Of a stretch of DNA of 64,000 bases, positions 1-10,566 are shown piece by piece (positions within the stretch are counted from its first letter, which is position 1; every line of letters starts with the position of its first letter). A program made the position numbers and the translations under genes. Source of the DNA: Leptasterias polaris (Eukaryota; Echinodermata; Asteroidea; Forcipulatida; Asteriidae); contig JAZGTN010000002.1 in NCBI GenBank assembly GCA_037783415.1, positions 2,852,001 to 2,916,000 on the forward strand. Direction: 5' to 3'. The notes below the pieces were generated by a model that had not been told where the DNA came from, did no database searches, and was given only the letters and a program-made list of their open reading frames with translations.

Positions 1-360
1 CTGGAATCTACAAATGTATAAGAGCAGTAAGCTTCATTTTTTTAGTCTTTAATTACATTTTGACATTAGCGGTGTGACTATTTAAATCATACAGAAACAT
101 GAAACTGTCCGAAATAAACAGAATATTTATGGCTTCTTGCTAGAAAAACAGATGTGTGGATATATACATGTACAGTGCGTTTTTTACAAAGTGTTCTTCT
201 CTTTTCACAAAATGTGAAAAGATAATTTGCATCACGTACATATCGATCATTCCTGTGACGGATATTGGAATTTGTTCTCAAAAATGCCACAACTGGATAT
301 GAAACATATGCAACAAAACTCTTCTTGTGTTCATGTACACAGAACACCGAAGTTATATGT
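1..360. other. Left-edge noncoding stretch
   Basis: No convincing coding sequence is visible. It lies downstream, in minus-strand sense, of the splice donor at 366-361, so it is probably intron of the small exon at 367-595 that runs off the window. Confidence 0.4.
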
Positions 361-366
361 ACTTAC

Positions 367-595
367 CCGACTGATACAGGATTTCGATGTCATGACAGTC
401 CCATTCTGCTGCTGCCTTCATCTCTCCCACTACCATTCGGTGAAGACGAATTGCACTTGGTGACACTTGGGGCCACTTGCATTTTGTATTGTGGTCTCCT
501 ACAACTATCCAGTTCTTGTGGACCACAGCGACCTCTGCCTTGGATTTGAACTCGACCAACACATATGTTTTCAGATCCATGGTGAGTTGCTGCAT
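367..595 (-). CDS. First exon of a small transposon-associated protein (DUF4806-like N-terminus), partial
   Basis: Minus-strand exon of about 71-76 codons. The best start is the internal ATG at 580, which sits in a strong Kozak context (CACCATGG); an upstream in-frame ATG lies at 595. The protein opens with a YVLVEF...VAVVHKNWI segment, then a CKWPQ motif and RLHRMV. This resembles the short N-terminal module (VEF...V..VP..W......CYWPP) I associate with DUF4806-type proteins that accompany animal transposons. Coding ends at a consensus donor GTAAGT (366-361), so the rest lies beyond the left edge. It follows the transposase at 680-2896 on the same strand by about 85 bp and may be its second gene. 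The family assignment is from memory of the motif and is tentative. Confidence 0.45.
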
Positions 596-679
596 AAAGA
601 TTCATTTAAATACACCTGATGTTGCATTGATTTAAAAAAATACAATATGTGACATGCAAACTAATTTTGTAGTCATTTC

Positions 680-2896
680 TCATACTGTATGGAGAAGTGG
701 TACAGCAATGTAAATTTCATTAACATCACCCGGTCTGTCATTTACCCTGCAACTGACTTTGGGAAGAAGTACATACTTAGATGAAATAGCCTGAGCCGGA
801 ACAACCTCAAGATCATCGTTCAACATGGCCACTTCGAATATTCCAACATGTGATGATTTCAGTGGATATGAAAAGAAATCCCGACACTGCTGAAATGGTT
901 GAAAAGCAATGTAGATAACATTGTTCTTCACCAGCAAGTTTCGAACCAAGCTTATCTGCTGGTTGACCATCACACAGTTATCACCTTCCACTGAAGAAAC
1001 ATAACCAACAGGAAGGTTAGCCGCTTTGTACTGATGACATGCCCCGAAGTGTACAGGCAGAGGACCCTCAGAATGCCGTTTTTTCACTCCGTTGATGCCT
1101 CTATTCTTGTGTGTCGTGATTGAACAATTCTCCGACAATCTTCTGATTACCTGCTGAAGGGGGTTCTTGGGAGAACGAACCATTTTTTTCAACTGACCCA
1201 AGAAATTTTCGAATGGGAATGCTGATATGTTGTCCAAATTGCCATGCAATCTGACCTCATTAGCAAGATGAACCAGTCCATGAACATTGTACACCAGTTT
1301 ATCCTTTCCATACATGTCGCCAAAATGCCGCACAAAAGCAACTAAAAGCTTGTGGGCAAGATCGCACATAGCATGACAGAGAGATGGGCTGATCAGAATG
1401 TGGATTCCCATTGAAAACAGCAAGAAATGTTTATACATTGGATTAGGTAAAGCATGGGCAAGGATAACAGGACCAGTGTATAAAAGAAATTGCCGGAACT
1501 CCGTCGCTTTCCACCTGTCAACTTCTGTAAGTGTGCGTGGCTTGCGAGAAAATTCTCTTGGCATACATGACTTGAGAGCCACCAAAGAGTTTGACATCCC
1601 AAGGAATTCTCTTGAACTCAGTCTACATGTCAGTGGGCCACTTTTCAACAACAAGATTAGCTTCCTTGTTACCCCTAGGCAAACGAGGTGCATGTAGTCT
1701 AGGGGAAACTGCGAAATCATTCCAAGGCCTAACAGATGAAAGGGTGATGTGCCTGTGTGGTGTCCATCATCAGTCATGTCACTGAAGTCCCTATCAGTTC
1801 TGAGAGCAGAATCAGTTTCAGGAAAGAGCAAGCGTCCATCCCATTCACCTTCTTGAATGCATTTATCGCATCCATGATAGCCACTGTGACCTTTCACACA
1901 TTTCACAAACGCTCGGGCAGGGGTGTCACAGATAATAGTGGATATCTCCAGAGGAAGCAAACGATCCTTAAATCGTATTCCTCCAGCGGCTTGTACTGCA
2001 TGCATATCCTGAACAAAATCTGCCAAAAATTCAGTAACCCGAGGTTTAGAGTTACCATAGAACAGCCCTATTATGAAGGGCTCCTTCTGCGGTAACTGCT
2101 CAATCATGCCCAATATTGGCCAGAACTGACCTGATGAGCTCTTGAATAATGGAAGCCCATCAATATTCATCTGCAAAGACAACTGGTTCATATACTGGGG
2201 CCCGCTATAAGAGTTGAGTTTAGATGTTATTGAGGTCTGTAGTCCAAAATGATGATATGACCCTCCACCGATCACCTTTGTTGAGTAAGAGACAGTTGTT
2301 TGAAGTAGTGTTCGAGCATCCTTTGGAAGATTTGGATGGTTAACTTGAAGCAGGGATAGCAAACCCGACAAGGCAACTTGTGGAATTTTGTATTCAATGG
2401 CCCACTGAGCTAGACTGTCTTTTAACTGATTATTATTCCTGTCTTTGTGAGCACTGACATTTGAACTGTAACTTGAATTGCTGGCGGTTTCATCAAGCGG
2501 GTACACCTGAAAATCAATTTCATGAGGTTCTCTATCATCTTCGTCACTATCACTAGTACTAGTAGTATCATCACTAGGCGTAGACATATCGTTTTCAATG
2601 TCAGCAGCTGTGGAATGTTCAGATTCTTCCCTGACTGACGAATGCTCTGGACTACTAGTAGTACTAGGCCTATCCATGTGTGAACTAGGACCAAGATTTG
2701 AAATGTCATCAGTACCATTTGCAAAAGAATGCCAGTTATCCCCAGCAACCTCTGACTGAGCTGTATGATTGGAGTTAGGTCTCTCTGTTTCAATTGACTG
2801 AAGGTATCTTAATACTCTTGTCCGGGCTTGTCTATTGCGTGCTGAAACGAAGGTTGGTTTGAACTTCACACACAATGACAAAGGTCGATGAGCCAT
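680..2896 (-). CDS. CACTA (En/Spm)-like transposase, tnp2/Transposase_21 type
   Basis: An uninterrupted 738-codon minus-strand frame. Residues 40-125 are low-complexity, rich in Ser, Thr and acidic residues. The core starts with NIDGLPLF (Asp246), followed by a second Asp in ICDTPARAF (Asp324). A C-x3-H-x5-C-x2-C knuckle (Cys333, His337, Cys343, Cys346) comes next, then FPLDYMHLVCLGV (about 397-409) and FPFENFLGQLKK (Glu563). These are hallmarks of animal CACTA-like transposases, and Asp246, Asp324 and Glu563 are plausible DDE residues. The frame is open and undamaged, so the copy is young or domesticated. The first 19 residues may be intron: a polypyrimidine-AG acceptor lies at about 2853-2842, in phase, so the true N-terminus could be on another exon. 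It would act in the nucleus on element ends, which I did not locate. Confidence 0.8.
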   Translation of the reverse strand: MAHRPLSLCVKFKPTFVSARNRQARTRVLRYLQSIETERPNSNHTAQSEVAGDNWHSFANGTDDISNLGPSSHMDRPSTTSSPEHSSVREESEHSTAADIENDMSTPSDDTTSTSDSDEDDREPHEIDFQVYPLDETASNSSYSSNVSAHKDRNNNQLKDSLAQWAIEYKIPQVALSGLLSLLQVNHPNLPKDARTLLQTTVSYSTKVIGGGSYHHFGLQTSITSKLNSYSGPQYMNQLSLQMNIDGLPLFKSSSGQFWPILGMIEQLPQKEPFIIGLFYGNSKPRVTEFLADFVQDMHAVQAAGGIRFKDRLLPLEISTIICDTPARAFVKCVKGHSGYHGCDKCIQEGEWDGRLLFPETDSALRTDRDFSDMTDDGHHTGTSPFHLLGLGMISQFPLDYMHLVCLGVTRKLILLLKSGPLTCRLSSREFLGMSNSLVALKSCMPREFSRKPRTLTEVDRWKATEFRQFLLYTGPVILAHALPNPMYKHFLLFSMGIHILISPSLCHAMCDLAHKLLVAFVRHFGDMYGKDKLVYNVHGLVHLANEVRLHGNLDNISAFPFENFLGQLKKMVRSPKNPLQQVIRRLSENCSITTHKNRGINGVKKRHSEGPLPVHFGACHQYKAANLPVGYVSSVEGDNCVMVNQQISLVRNLLVKNNVIYIAFQPFQQCRDFFSYPLKSSHVGIFEVAMLNDDLEVVPAQAISSKYVLLPKVSCRVNDRPGDVNEIYIAVPLLHTV

Positions 2897-4282
2897 GCTG
2901 AAATTTTACAAAGGTGGCCTGCCCTACATGCAACAAGTCGTAGACCCATCTAGCTCAGCTATAATGTGAGGTTATATAGTAAGGAATGAAGACAGTGAAT
3001 ATTCCTATGACAGCTGAAGGCTAACATCCATATAACTTCATGTAAAGTCAGTATTTTCAAACAGCTACCAATTTTACACGTTGATTTCCATTTGACCATG
3101 TTGAAAATGAAAGCAAAATGCTGACACTATCATTTTGATCAAAAACGTGGCCTAAAAAGCTGCAATTTCAAGTCAATGGAACAAATAATAATGACCTGAT
3201 ACATACCCACAATTGTACTGAAGAAACCAATGCAACATATAAATATAACGCAGGACGACCTGGGTCAAAATGTGGAAACAAATCACACTCAAAAGCAGAT
3301 AGATTTTTGTGGTAAATAACGAGGCGAGGTCAAGGAACAGAGTGCTTATGATGAATGAACAACGTGGTGTACGTGTATGACCATGTGTATATGCACACAT
3401 GTGCCCACAGCCAGACTAGTTCCCTGCACTGTACTTGACATTTATGTGCAGCATTGGATGTGGGAACCAGCCTAGAATGGGGAATAAACTGGCTTCCAGT
3501 CCCTACACTGTTTGCTTTGCAAGTGCTAATACAACAATACTATACAAACACGGTGCTCCCAATACGTATTGGGAACCAGTCTGTTTTTGGTGTAATTCTT
3601 GCATCCACAGACCAAAGCTCCCCCATCCCCCCCCCCCCCCCCCCCCCGCAAAAGAAATTGTAAAAAACAGTAGGAAAAGGAAAGAAAAGGGAGAGGAGAG
3701 AAGGAAGGGGAATGCCTTAACCATGTTAGTTTTATGTGAATGTTTTTCTTTTCGTGTTTTCTCTGTTTAACTATTTTACTGAAATTTTGACTTTTAGCCC
3801 GGCCCCCAAAAAAAATTATAGATCCGCCAGTGTGTCTGTATATTTTAAAAACTGCCTGAATAAAATATTGTTATTTTTTCCTTCAAATGTTTATGAGATA
3901 CATGTATTTTTTTATTGTTCAAGCATACTACACACAATCAGAAACATGAATTAACAATGGAAATGGTACTTGGGTTTAACAAAATATATCCAGTAGACGT
4001 AATTTCCAGCAGCATCCCCCACCCCGACCATTTCTTACAAGACAAAATATTTCTTCTTCTTCTTCTTCTTCTTCTTCTTCTTCTTCTTCTTCTTCTTCTT
4101 CTTCTTCTTCTTCTTCTTCTTCTTCTTCTTCTTCTTCTTCTTCTCCTAATTCTTATCATTATTATTTAAAAAAAATAAATAAAAATGCGCTGGAAGCTAG
4201 ACAAGCATGTTTACATGTGTGCATGAAGTCTGAAACAAACTGTAAATCTTTGAATCATAAGCGATTCAACAAAATATTTCTC
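2897..4282. other. Noncoding region upstream of the transposase, with simple repeats
   Basis: No gene is recognised. It holds a poly-C run near 3629-3647 and the (CTT)n array listed separately. The sequence just upstream of 2896 may contain the transposase promoter or a 5' intron, but I see no clear TATA or donor. Confidence 0.4.
4051..4144. repeat. (CTT)n microsatellite, about 31 units
   Basis: An almost perfect TTC/CTT trinucleotide run. Open frames across it read as poly-Leu or poly-Arg and are artefacts. Length polymorphism is likely. Confidence 0.97.
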
Positions 4283-4455
4283 ATTTACTCCCAACAAGTT
4301 TCCAACATTGGAAACACGTGAAACCAACCAAAGATTCCAACGTTATAGCAAATGAAATCCGACGTTGCCGCAACGTTGGACCAACCAGTTTTTCCAACGT
4401 CCAACGAGTTGCGAGTTTCCAACGTTGGACCAACGTTGGCTTGCTACCTGGGCTA
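4283..4455. repeat. Palindromic CCAACGTTGG repeat patch
   Basis: Repeated copies of the self-complementary core CCAACGTTGG and variants (TCCAACGTTGGACCAACG). It abuts the LINE endonuclease fragment and cuts its open frame, so translation past about 4455 on the minus strand is repeat sequence. Confidence 0.75.
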
Positions 4456-5092
4456 TTGTTACAAAAATGTGGTTGAATTCTCTAGGAAGATAATGGGGTC
4501 GTAAGCCCACAGTCAAAAGCTCAATATCAGGAGAGCAAAAACGTTGTTTAATGCAGATGTTCGTACACCAGTTTTTGTTCACGTAAATGCACACACCTCC
4601 CCCTATGGATTTTCCTGAGTCGATGGTACGATCCGTACGTTCACATACGTACCCATCAATATGTGTATCATAAGTAGTGTCCGTTTCCCTAAACCAGGTC
4701 TCGCTGAAGCACATAATGCAACTATCACGATATTCATAGAGATGATCAGTACATGCTTTAAGTTCATCCATTTTGTTCCTTAAGCTTTGTGAGTTACCTG
4801 TTATAATCGATGGAAGGGATGGGTTAAATTTACGCCTTCGGAGTCTAGCACGAATGCCGCCTTTCCTTCCTCTTTTCCGGCGAGCAGCACAGCCTTGCGA
4901 AGGAATGTTCACACCACTGGGCAGGGCGTTGACCGTTGGCCTCAGTTTCAACAAAGCGTCCCGGGTGTATACAAAAGGCAATGGCCGTTCTTGCAACGAT
5001 TGAATATACATGGGTTGAGATAAAACATGGCTAAAATTGCCGATAAGAAGGGCAGTGACGATCCCTTGCCACAACAACATTGTTCTTGACAA
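4456..5092 (-). pseudogene. Non-LTR retrotransposon ORF, 5' endonuclease fragment (truncated)
   Basis: The minus-strand frame begins with ATG at 5092. A basic segment RRKRGRKGG...RLRRRKF precedes the endonuclease start LPSIITGNSQSLRNKMDEL. Then come CFSETW (the conserved ETW of APE-type endonucleases), GGGVCIYVN and SPDIELLTVGLRPHYLPREF. The SPDIEL...YLPREF stretch is typical of a LINE family common in fish and marine invertebrates (L2/CR1-like group). The frame runs out into the CCAACGTTGG repeat at 4455, so the catalytic GDFN part, reverse transcriptase and 3' end are missing. The copy is 3'-truncated, which is unusual because LINEs normally lose 5' ends, so later recombination or insertion is implied. 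Confidence 0.75.
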
Positions 5093-6022
5093 TATTATAC
5101 AGCTTCACAAACATCAAAACAGTCAAAAAAGTGACACAGTTCACAAATAAACGTGAACAATTTACTAAAAATTACGGACAGAAAATTGCATGCGGGTGGT
5201 CGCCACTGAGCAGCGCCCTCTAATCCAACTAATCTCTTGAAATTTCATCAAACAAGAAAAAAATTGATTCAATTTCTTAACGGGATTTGTGCGCATTCAC
5301 ACGTGTGCGTATTTGCATAGCCACAATCACAAAAAGCAAATGTGGTTATCATTTTAATTATTATTATTTGTTCTGTGCTAAATCGTTGTATCAGTAAAAA
5401 CAGCCTTTTGTAATAGACCATGCAAGTCTTGGGCGTATTCAAACGTAGGTCCCAATGTTCGAACACTTAAACAGTCTATTGCAATGAGATAATTTGAGAC
5501 CAAGACTAACCCAGCTAAAACAATTTAGCATGGAACTACTTGTGAGTGTGATTTGTGAAATAATTATCAAGGCGTATACAAACTTTAATGAAAATATCAT
5601 GTAAAAAGGTCTTGCAATTTCATTTAAAACAGATAAATACGGATAGATTTTATTATATATTCAATGTGAAATGCAAGACTTTAAAACCATCACAAAGTTG
5701 ACACCCAAAGGCAAAACCAGGCATAGCTCAGAAACAGTTAAATGGAATTTAAAGGGCTGAAACCGAAGACATTATTCTTTATCTTGAGAAATACTCACCT
5801 CAAAGGCCCTTAATATGTGTTATTTGAAAGCTCCTTTTCTAATCTACTTGATCTGCAAACAACCCAGTTTTGGGTTTTGGCAGGAAATGCCTGGTTTTTG
5901 CCAAACAGTTTGTAACCAAAACTTGGCTGTGATTCCTGGTTATACGGCAGTTATAGGTTGAATGATTTCTGACTGGAACACCAGAACAAAGATATTGTCA
6001 AAATAGAGAACTGCCAATATTA

Positions 6023-6090
6023 AGGCAGGATGGCTTAGTTGGTAGATTGACTGCACGTTAATCCAGAGGTCGCAGGTTCAAATCCCGCTC
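6023..6090 (+). repeat. Degenerate tRNA-like sequence (SINE head or tRNA pseudogene)
   Basis: An A-box-like TGGCTTAGTTGG and a B-box-like GGTTCAAATCC are spaced as in a tRNA. The T arm pairs loosely, but the acceptor arms do not, so this is not a functional tRNA. The related sequence at 11778-11849 came with the unit duplication. Confidence 0.55.
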
Positions 6091-7717
6091 AATAAATTTT
6101 TTCTTTGTTCACGCAGTAATTAATTTTTAATGCTAGTTAGTGAGTCTGTGTAATATTGTTGACTGAATGTGTTATAAGTAATAAAGGTAGAGAAATGAAA
6201 GTGCTACAAATATTTCTTTTGATCATAGACGATCACAGTGTTTATGTTTGCTGTCCATCTGTATTACTTAATAATTTTAACTTTATTTTTGGCTCTTCTC
6301 AGATAACAGCCCAATTAGTTTTCTGATGGCAGTCAAATAAACGGCCACAACCCCCCCCCCCCCTTAAAAATAAAACAAAATAAAACAAACTATTATAAAA
6401 TAAGTATAAATAAATTAACAAGCAAACACATTTTTAAAAAAATAATTAAAAATAATATTGAATTATGGTGCCAACAGATACTCAAAACTATCTAGTTTGC
6501 AGTATATGCAAAAATGTCATTAATTTCCAATCGATCATTAATTCATACCAATAATATTTCATAAGTTCCATTTATCTTTTTAATACTGAAAATAGCACAA
6601 ATATATGATATTTGACCCACAATATTGAACAAATTTCCTCTAGTATTGGATATTTTTTGAAGTTTTTGCACATAGCACATTTGGTTGAGAGATATTAACC
6701 AAATTAAATAAAAACCTAGGCACATAATAATAATGGACATTATAACGCGCCGGTATCCATCTAAAGATGCTCATGGCGCAGTGACAAATGGTGATGATTA
6801 AACAGACAAGAATGGTCTCTAAAGGGGAAAGTCATGTACCACCTATTGGATCCTTCAACGGGTTAGCTTCGGTTTATATTGACAAAAACAGTTTGGCAAA
6901 TATGGACAAGAAAAAAATAATAATAATAACAAATCCCGACGATGTTTATTTGTAAAGTTTAAAAGTTCTAAACACTAGACAATTAAAAACTGGACTACTT
7001 CAGTTTATTAGTCTAACGGTAAAACTACTCTTCCCTTAGTGATCAATGAGAGATGTTTTTTGTAGGTTTTCAGGCTTTAGCCAAACACCTTTGTTTTTGT
7101 TCTGTTTTTAGGTATTTGTGCTATACAAGCACAAACACCTCTTGACTAGTAATAAGCAGCTTGTAGCAGCTTGCACAAGCTTGCTGCGTAGAAGAAAAAG
7201 GCTTGTAATGATCACCTTATATTGCATAGGCTAAAGGTTTTCAAAGGTGAAGCAGAAATTAAGGTTAGGTTTAAAAATGAAACACTTTCAAAGATGATAA
7301 AAATGAAAAATTTGTAAATTGAGCTTTTAATTATTCAAACCATATTATTCAATGGATGAAATTAATACAGTGCATTACAAGTCCTTTTAAAATAACAATA
7401 TGCTGTAGCTACTACGCCTGGTTCCCCGCAGCCAAGATCCTCTCAAAAACTTGCAAGCTCTCGAGCTCAACTGCTACAGTTAATTCAATTAAAACAAGCC
7501 AGACTTCATGAAAATCTCCATAGGAACGCATTAATTTGGGAAAAAGGAGACGTGAGTAAAACTGAGGTACTGGCATTAACTCCACATTTTTTTCTTCTTT
7601 GTTCCAAAGTACTGAAAGTGTTACATCTATGTAAATAAATGAAGGTAGAGTGTTCATGAAGTGGTGACACCTCACTACGTAGAGGCTGGGTGTGTGACTA
7701 GACTGACAAGCATAAAT

Positions 7718-7763
7718 AACCAATCAGAGTGTGCCATGTTTGATAGCTGGGAGATAAATATCC
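7718..7763 (+). promoter_or_regulatory. Type A core promoter: CCAAT box and TATA-like element
   Basis: AACCAATCAGAG (7718-7729) is followed about 25 bp later by GAGATAAATA (about 7751-7760). Both are kept in all four type A units (near 13305, 38281 and 50474) while surrounding bases drift. The ATG lies about 145 bp further on. TATA function is inferred from position. Confidence 0.55.
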
Positions 7764-7905
7764 TTCACACATCCACTGGAAATTAGTATCGGGTTTGCTC
7801 TTCACTGACATCGCAAACTTGAATGTCGTTGCAACCGTTTTAAAAAAGCACAAGTCACTGTTTATTCTGCGTAGAATGAAAGCATAAACACAGTTATAGA
7901 TTGTT

Positions 7906-8958
7906 ATGGCACCCCAACTGGCATGGGTTCTGGCCTGTGCCTTTCTTCATGTGGTTGTCACATCAGCAAATGAGCAACATTTATCAAGCCATCTTCTGAT
8001 TAAGAGAGAGTTTTTTCCTGCTGAAAATAAAGCCTTGCAACAAGTTTCATACCGACAAATACTTTATAAATCTCCTGTCATCTGTGTGAGTTACTGCCAC
8101 TCTGATCCAAACTGCCGCTCAGTAAACTACATCAACAATCAATTCTGCGAACTGTACAATGTGACCAGAGCGCAGTATCCTGATTACTTCAAAACCCTCT
8201 ATGGCAGCTGGTACTACGATGGCGATTTGGACACCCCTCTCTTCTCTCAGGCTGATACACCACTCTTGACTGTCCCCTTTAACAACATTAACAGGGACAG
8301 TTGTCAGAAGCTTCTTGAGGCAGGTTTGGTGGACAGTGGTGTCTACGCAATATATCCTGCTGGATTCAGTGATGGCCTAAAGGTGTATTGTGACATGGAA
8401 ACAGATGATGGAGGATGGATTGTTTTTCAGAGGCGACAAGATGGCCAAGAAAACTTCAACCGCAACTGGAACGACTACCGTGCAGGATTTGGCAACTTGT
8501 CAGGTGAATTCTGGCTTGGAAATGAGAACTTGCGCATCTTGACCGAGTCTGTTCACACCTGGCGGCTTAGAGTTGACTTAGAGGACTGGGATAACAAAAG
8601 AGCTTGGGCCATATATTCTGGGTTCCAGATAACTGGTAACTATTACACTCTTCAATACAATTCCTACGAAACCGGACTCAGTACAGCGGGTAACAGAGAC
8701 TCTCTCTTTGTTCACAAAAGGATGCCATTCTCAACTGGAGATAAAAACAATGTTGGAATTTTCTTTGGTATAAACTGTGCAGAAAGGTACGAAGCAGGTT
8801 GGTGGTTTAATAATTGTCATGATTCTTTGCTCAATGGTCAATACTATCAATTCAATCAATACTTTCTTAATTACCATGGTGTACAGTGGCACTCCTGGAG
8901 ACAGGACCCCTACTCCCTTAAGTCATGCAGCATGAAATTAAAAAAATATCCAGATTAA
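7906..8958 (+). CDS. Secreted PAN/apple-like plus fibrinogen-related (FReD) protein, copy 1 (type A)
   Basis: A single-exon 350-residue protein. Residues 1-21 form a signal peptide (AWVLACAFLHVVVTSA). A compact cysteine module (Cys60, 64, 70, 81, with VICVSYCHSDPNC) resembles a PAN/apple core. After a short linker (about 103-131) a full FReD runs from Cys133 to the C-terminus. It has GVY.IYP, VYCDME (Cys162), GGWIVFQRR, FNRNW, GFGNLSGEFWLGNE and the Cys291/Cys304 pair around GWWFNNC. It ends with LLNGQYY, GVQW..W and YSLKSCSMK. The calcium loop (FSTGDKNN) is weaker than in copy 2. Cys341 in SCSMK is an extra cysteine shared by all copies. FReDs commonly bind acetylated sugars or other ligands outside the cell, so a role as recognition lectin is inferred. 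Intronless structure suggests a retrocopy founder. Confidence 0.93.
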   Translation: MAPQLAWVLACAFLHVVVTSANEQHLSSHLLIKREFFPAENKALQQVSYRQILYKSPVICVSYCHSDPNCRSVNYINNQFCELYNVTRAQYPDYFKTLYGSWYYDGDLDTPLFSQADTPLLTVPFNNINRDSCQKLLEAGLVDSGVYAIYPAGFSDGLKVYCDMETDDGGWIVFQRRQDGQENFNRNWNDYRAGFGNLSGEFWLGNENLRILTESVHTWRLRVDLEDWDNKRAWAIYSGFQITGNYYTLQYNSYETGLSTAGNRDSLFVHKRMPFSTGDKNNVGIFFGINCAERYEAGWWFNNCHDSLLNGQYYQFNQYFLNYHGVQWHSWRQDPYSLKSCSMKLKKYPD

Positions 8959-9349
8959 CCTTGATGGTACCAAATACTATGGAGTAGGCATACCAATCTT
9001 AACTAAGTCCAAACGTTTGGATGTTGACTCAACATAGAGTGAATTGCATTCACCAAATGAAATCCCATTGAGGCTGGCTTAGAAAAATGAATGATATTGA
9101 AAGGTCAGACAGTAGGTCAGACACAATTGTTTATTTTTATTTTTTTTTCCAGGCCATACTTTCGATCATTTAAAAAAGCATGCGCTAAAGATATTTTTCA
9201 TTCTTATTGGAAATCGTGTCAGTTGAAGCACATACTTGTAGTTGGAAATAGCTTTGTTCAATATGTTTTAAAAATTGTGTTTGAGTACAGTTAAAATGTG
9301 TACATGGTGCCAAACTTGTCCATGTTATAAAATTGATTGACATGAATAA
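8959..9349 (+). other. 3' flank of copy 1
   Basis: Noncoding. A segment (about 8985-9110, GGCATACCAATCTTAAC to AATGATATTGAAAGG) is conserved after every type A copy (51990-52125, 43318-43345) and recurs at the right edge of the window. It marks unit boundaries. Confidence 0.7.
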
Positions 9350-9752
9350 TAGAAAATAATAATATGCATTTATGATATAGCGCTTTGTCACACCTGAGGG
9401 TATCTCAAAGTGCTTGTTATTTTTCTACAAGGTATGCAGAGCTAAGTTCAAAATGTAAGACACAATTATTCACAAAGCACCATGTAACGGTTTGCAAGGT
9501 GCTGTGGTGCAATCTGCAGCCAACCATACAAGAAAACACCGGGATGAACCCCTTCTCTTAATGATAAGGGAACTGGGTTCTTTTATGTGCATTTCACCAC
9601 ACATCAAACCTACAGCTTATGTCCCATTTGAAGGACGCAGCAATAATGGTTCAAATGGCTAGCTTAAGGACACAAGTGTCAAGACCGGGACTTGAACCCC
9701 ACACTCTGCTGATCAGAAGCATCGGGGCATAAGTCCAGTGCTCAGCCACAAT
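9350..9752 (-). mobile_element. tRNA-derived SINE, full length
   Basis: On the minus strand it opens with an A-box-like TGGCTGAGCACTGG, then a B box GGTTCAAGTCC. A body containing GACACTTGTGTCCTTAAGC and AAAAGAACCCAGTTCCC follows. The tail is AAGCGCTATATCATAAATGC and then TATTATTATT. This is the standard head-body-tail layout of a tRNA SINE. A truncated copy at 53212-53430 sits at the same place relative to the 50.7-kb gene, so the insertion predates the unit duplication. Confidence 0.8.
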
Positions 9753-9944
9753 ATGCACACTGTAACTATGTAGTGCAGTTCACTTATATCACAAATTGCA
9801 CAATTTGAATCTTTGATTTATGCAGAATGTTGTGCTGCTAAATAGACACTCCACAAACAGTCATCAAAAGATGGATAAACAATGGATATTACATATTTCG
9901 GTAGCATTTTTATATTTAGAATCAGTGAAAATCAGTAAAATTTT

Positions 9945-10330
9945 AGTCGTTTACACCTGAAAATTTATATTTAAATTTAAATGGCTATTTTTATAGATTA
10001 GGGAAAGTTAGAAGCTTTCATTTAAGCTATTGCACACAAAAAGTGGTTGTTAATTGAAAAGTCAAATACATGTTTAGTCGATTACACCTGAAAATTTATA
10101 TTTAAATCTAAATGTATATTATATAGATTAGGGAAAGTTAGAAGCTTTCATTCAGCTATTGCACAACAAAAGTGGTCGTTAATTGAAAAATAAAATACAT
10201 TTTTAGTCGATTACACCTGAAAATATATATTTAAATTTAAATGGCTATTTTAATAGATTAGGGAAAGTTAGAAGCTTTCATTTAAGGTATTGCACAAAAA
10301 GTGGTAGTTAATTGAAAAGTTAAATAATAA
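9945..10330 (+). repeat. Three tandem copies of a ~130-bp repeat
   Basis: Each unit starts AGTCGATTACACCTGAAAAT, continues with TAGATTAGGGAAAGTTAGAA and ends TTGCACA...AATTGAAAAGT. Four units of the same repeat lie at 53560-54030 after the 50.7-kb gene, so the array changed in copy number after unit duplication. Confidence 0.85.
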
Positions 10331-10566
10331 TAATGCTAGTAATTTTTTTGTAATTCTGAAATTATCGCACATCCATTGGCCATTAAAAAAAAATTGCATT
10401 TAACATGCATTTTGAAACAGCATCATCTGTCAACATTCATTCAGAGATAAAACTTCTTTAAACAAATTCTTTCGGCAAATTTTAGCCATGCAATTCACAA
10501 ATTTAGAAGAATAAATCTATTTCAATCATTTAGTTTTCAAGAAAAACATCCTCCAACTAACCACTT

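Larger units (their letters stand above)
5236..7905 (+). repeat. Type A unit 1: duplicated upstream region
   Basis: About 2.7 kb leading to the FReD gene at 7906. It is repeated nearly collinearly at about 10567-13355, and its proximal part recurs upstream of the pseudogene (about 36418-38470) and of the 50.7-kb gene (about 49100-50661). It contains a tRNA-like sequence (6023-6090) and the promoter elements listed separately. No other coding sequence is recognised. Confidence 0.85.

Noticed and set aside
3915..4169. Poly-Leu and poly-Arg open frames
   Set aside because: Produced entirely by the (CTT)n microsatellite.
6023..6090. Functional tRNA gene
   Set aside because: A and B boxes are present but the acceptor stem does not pair and the anticodon arm is poor.
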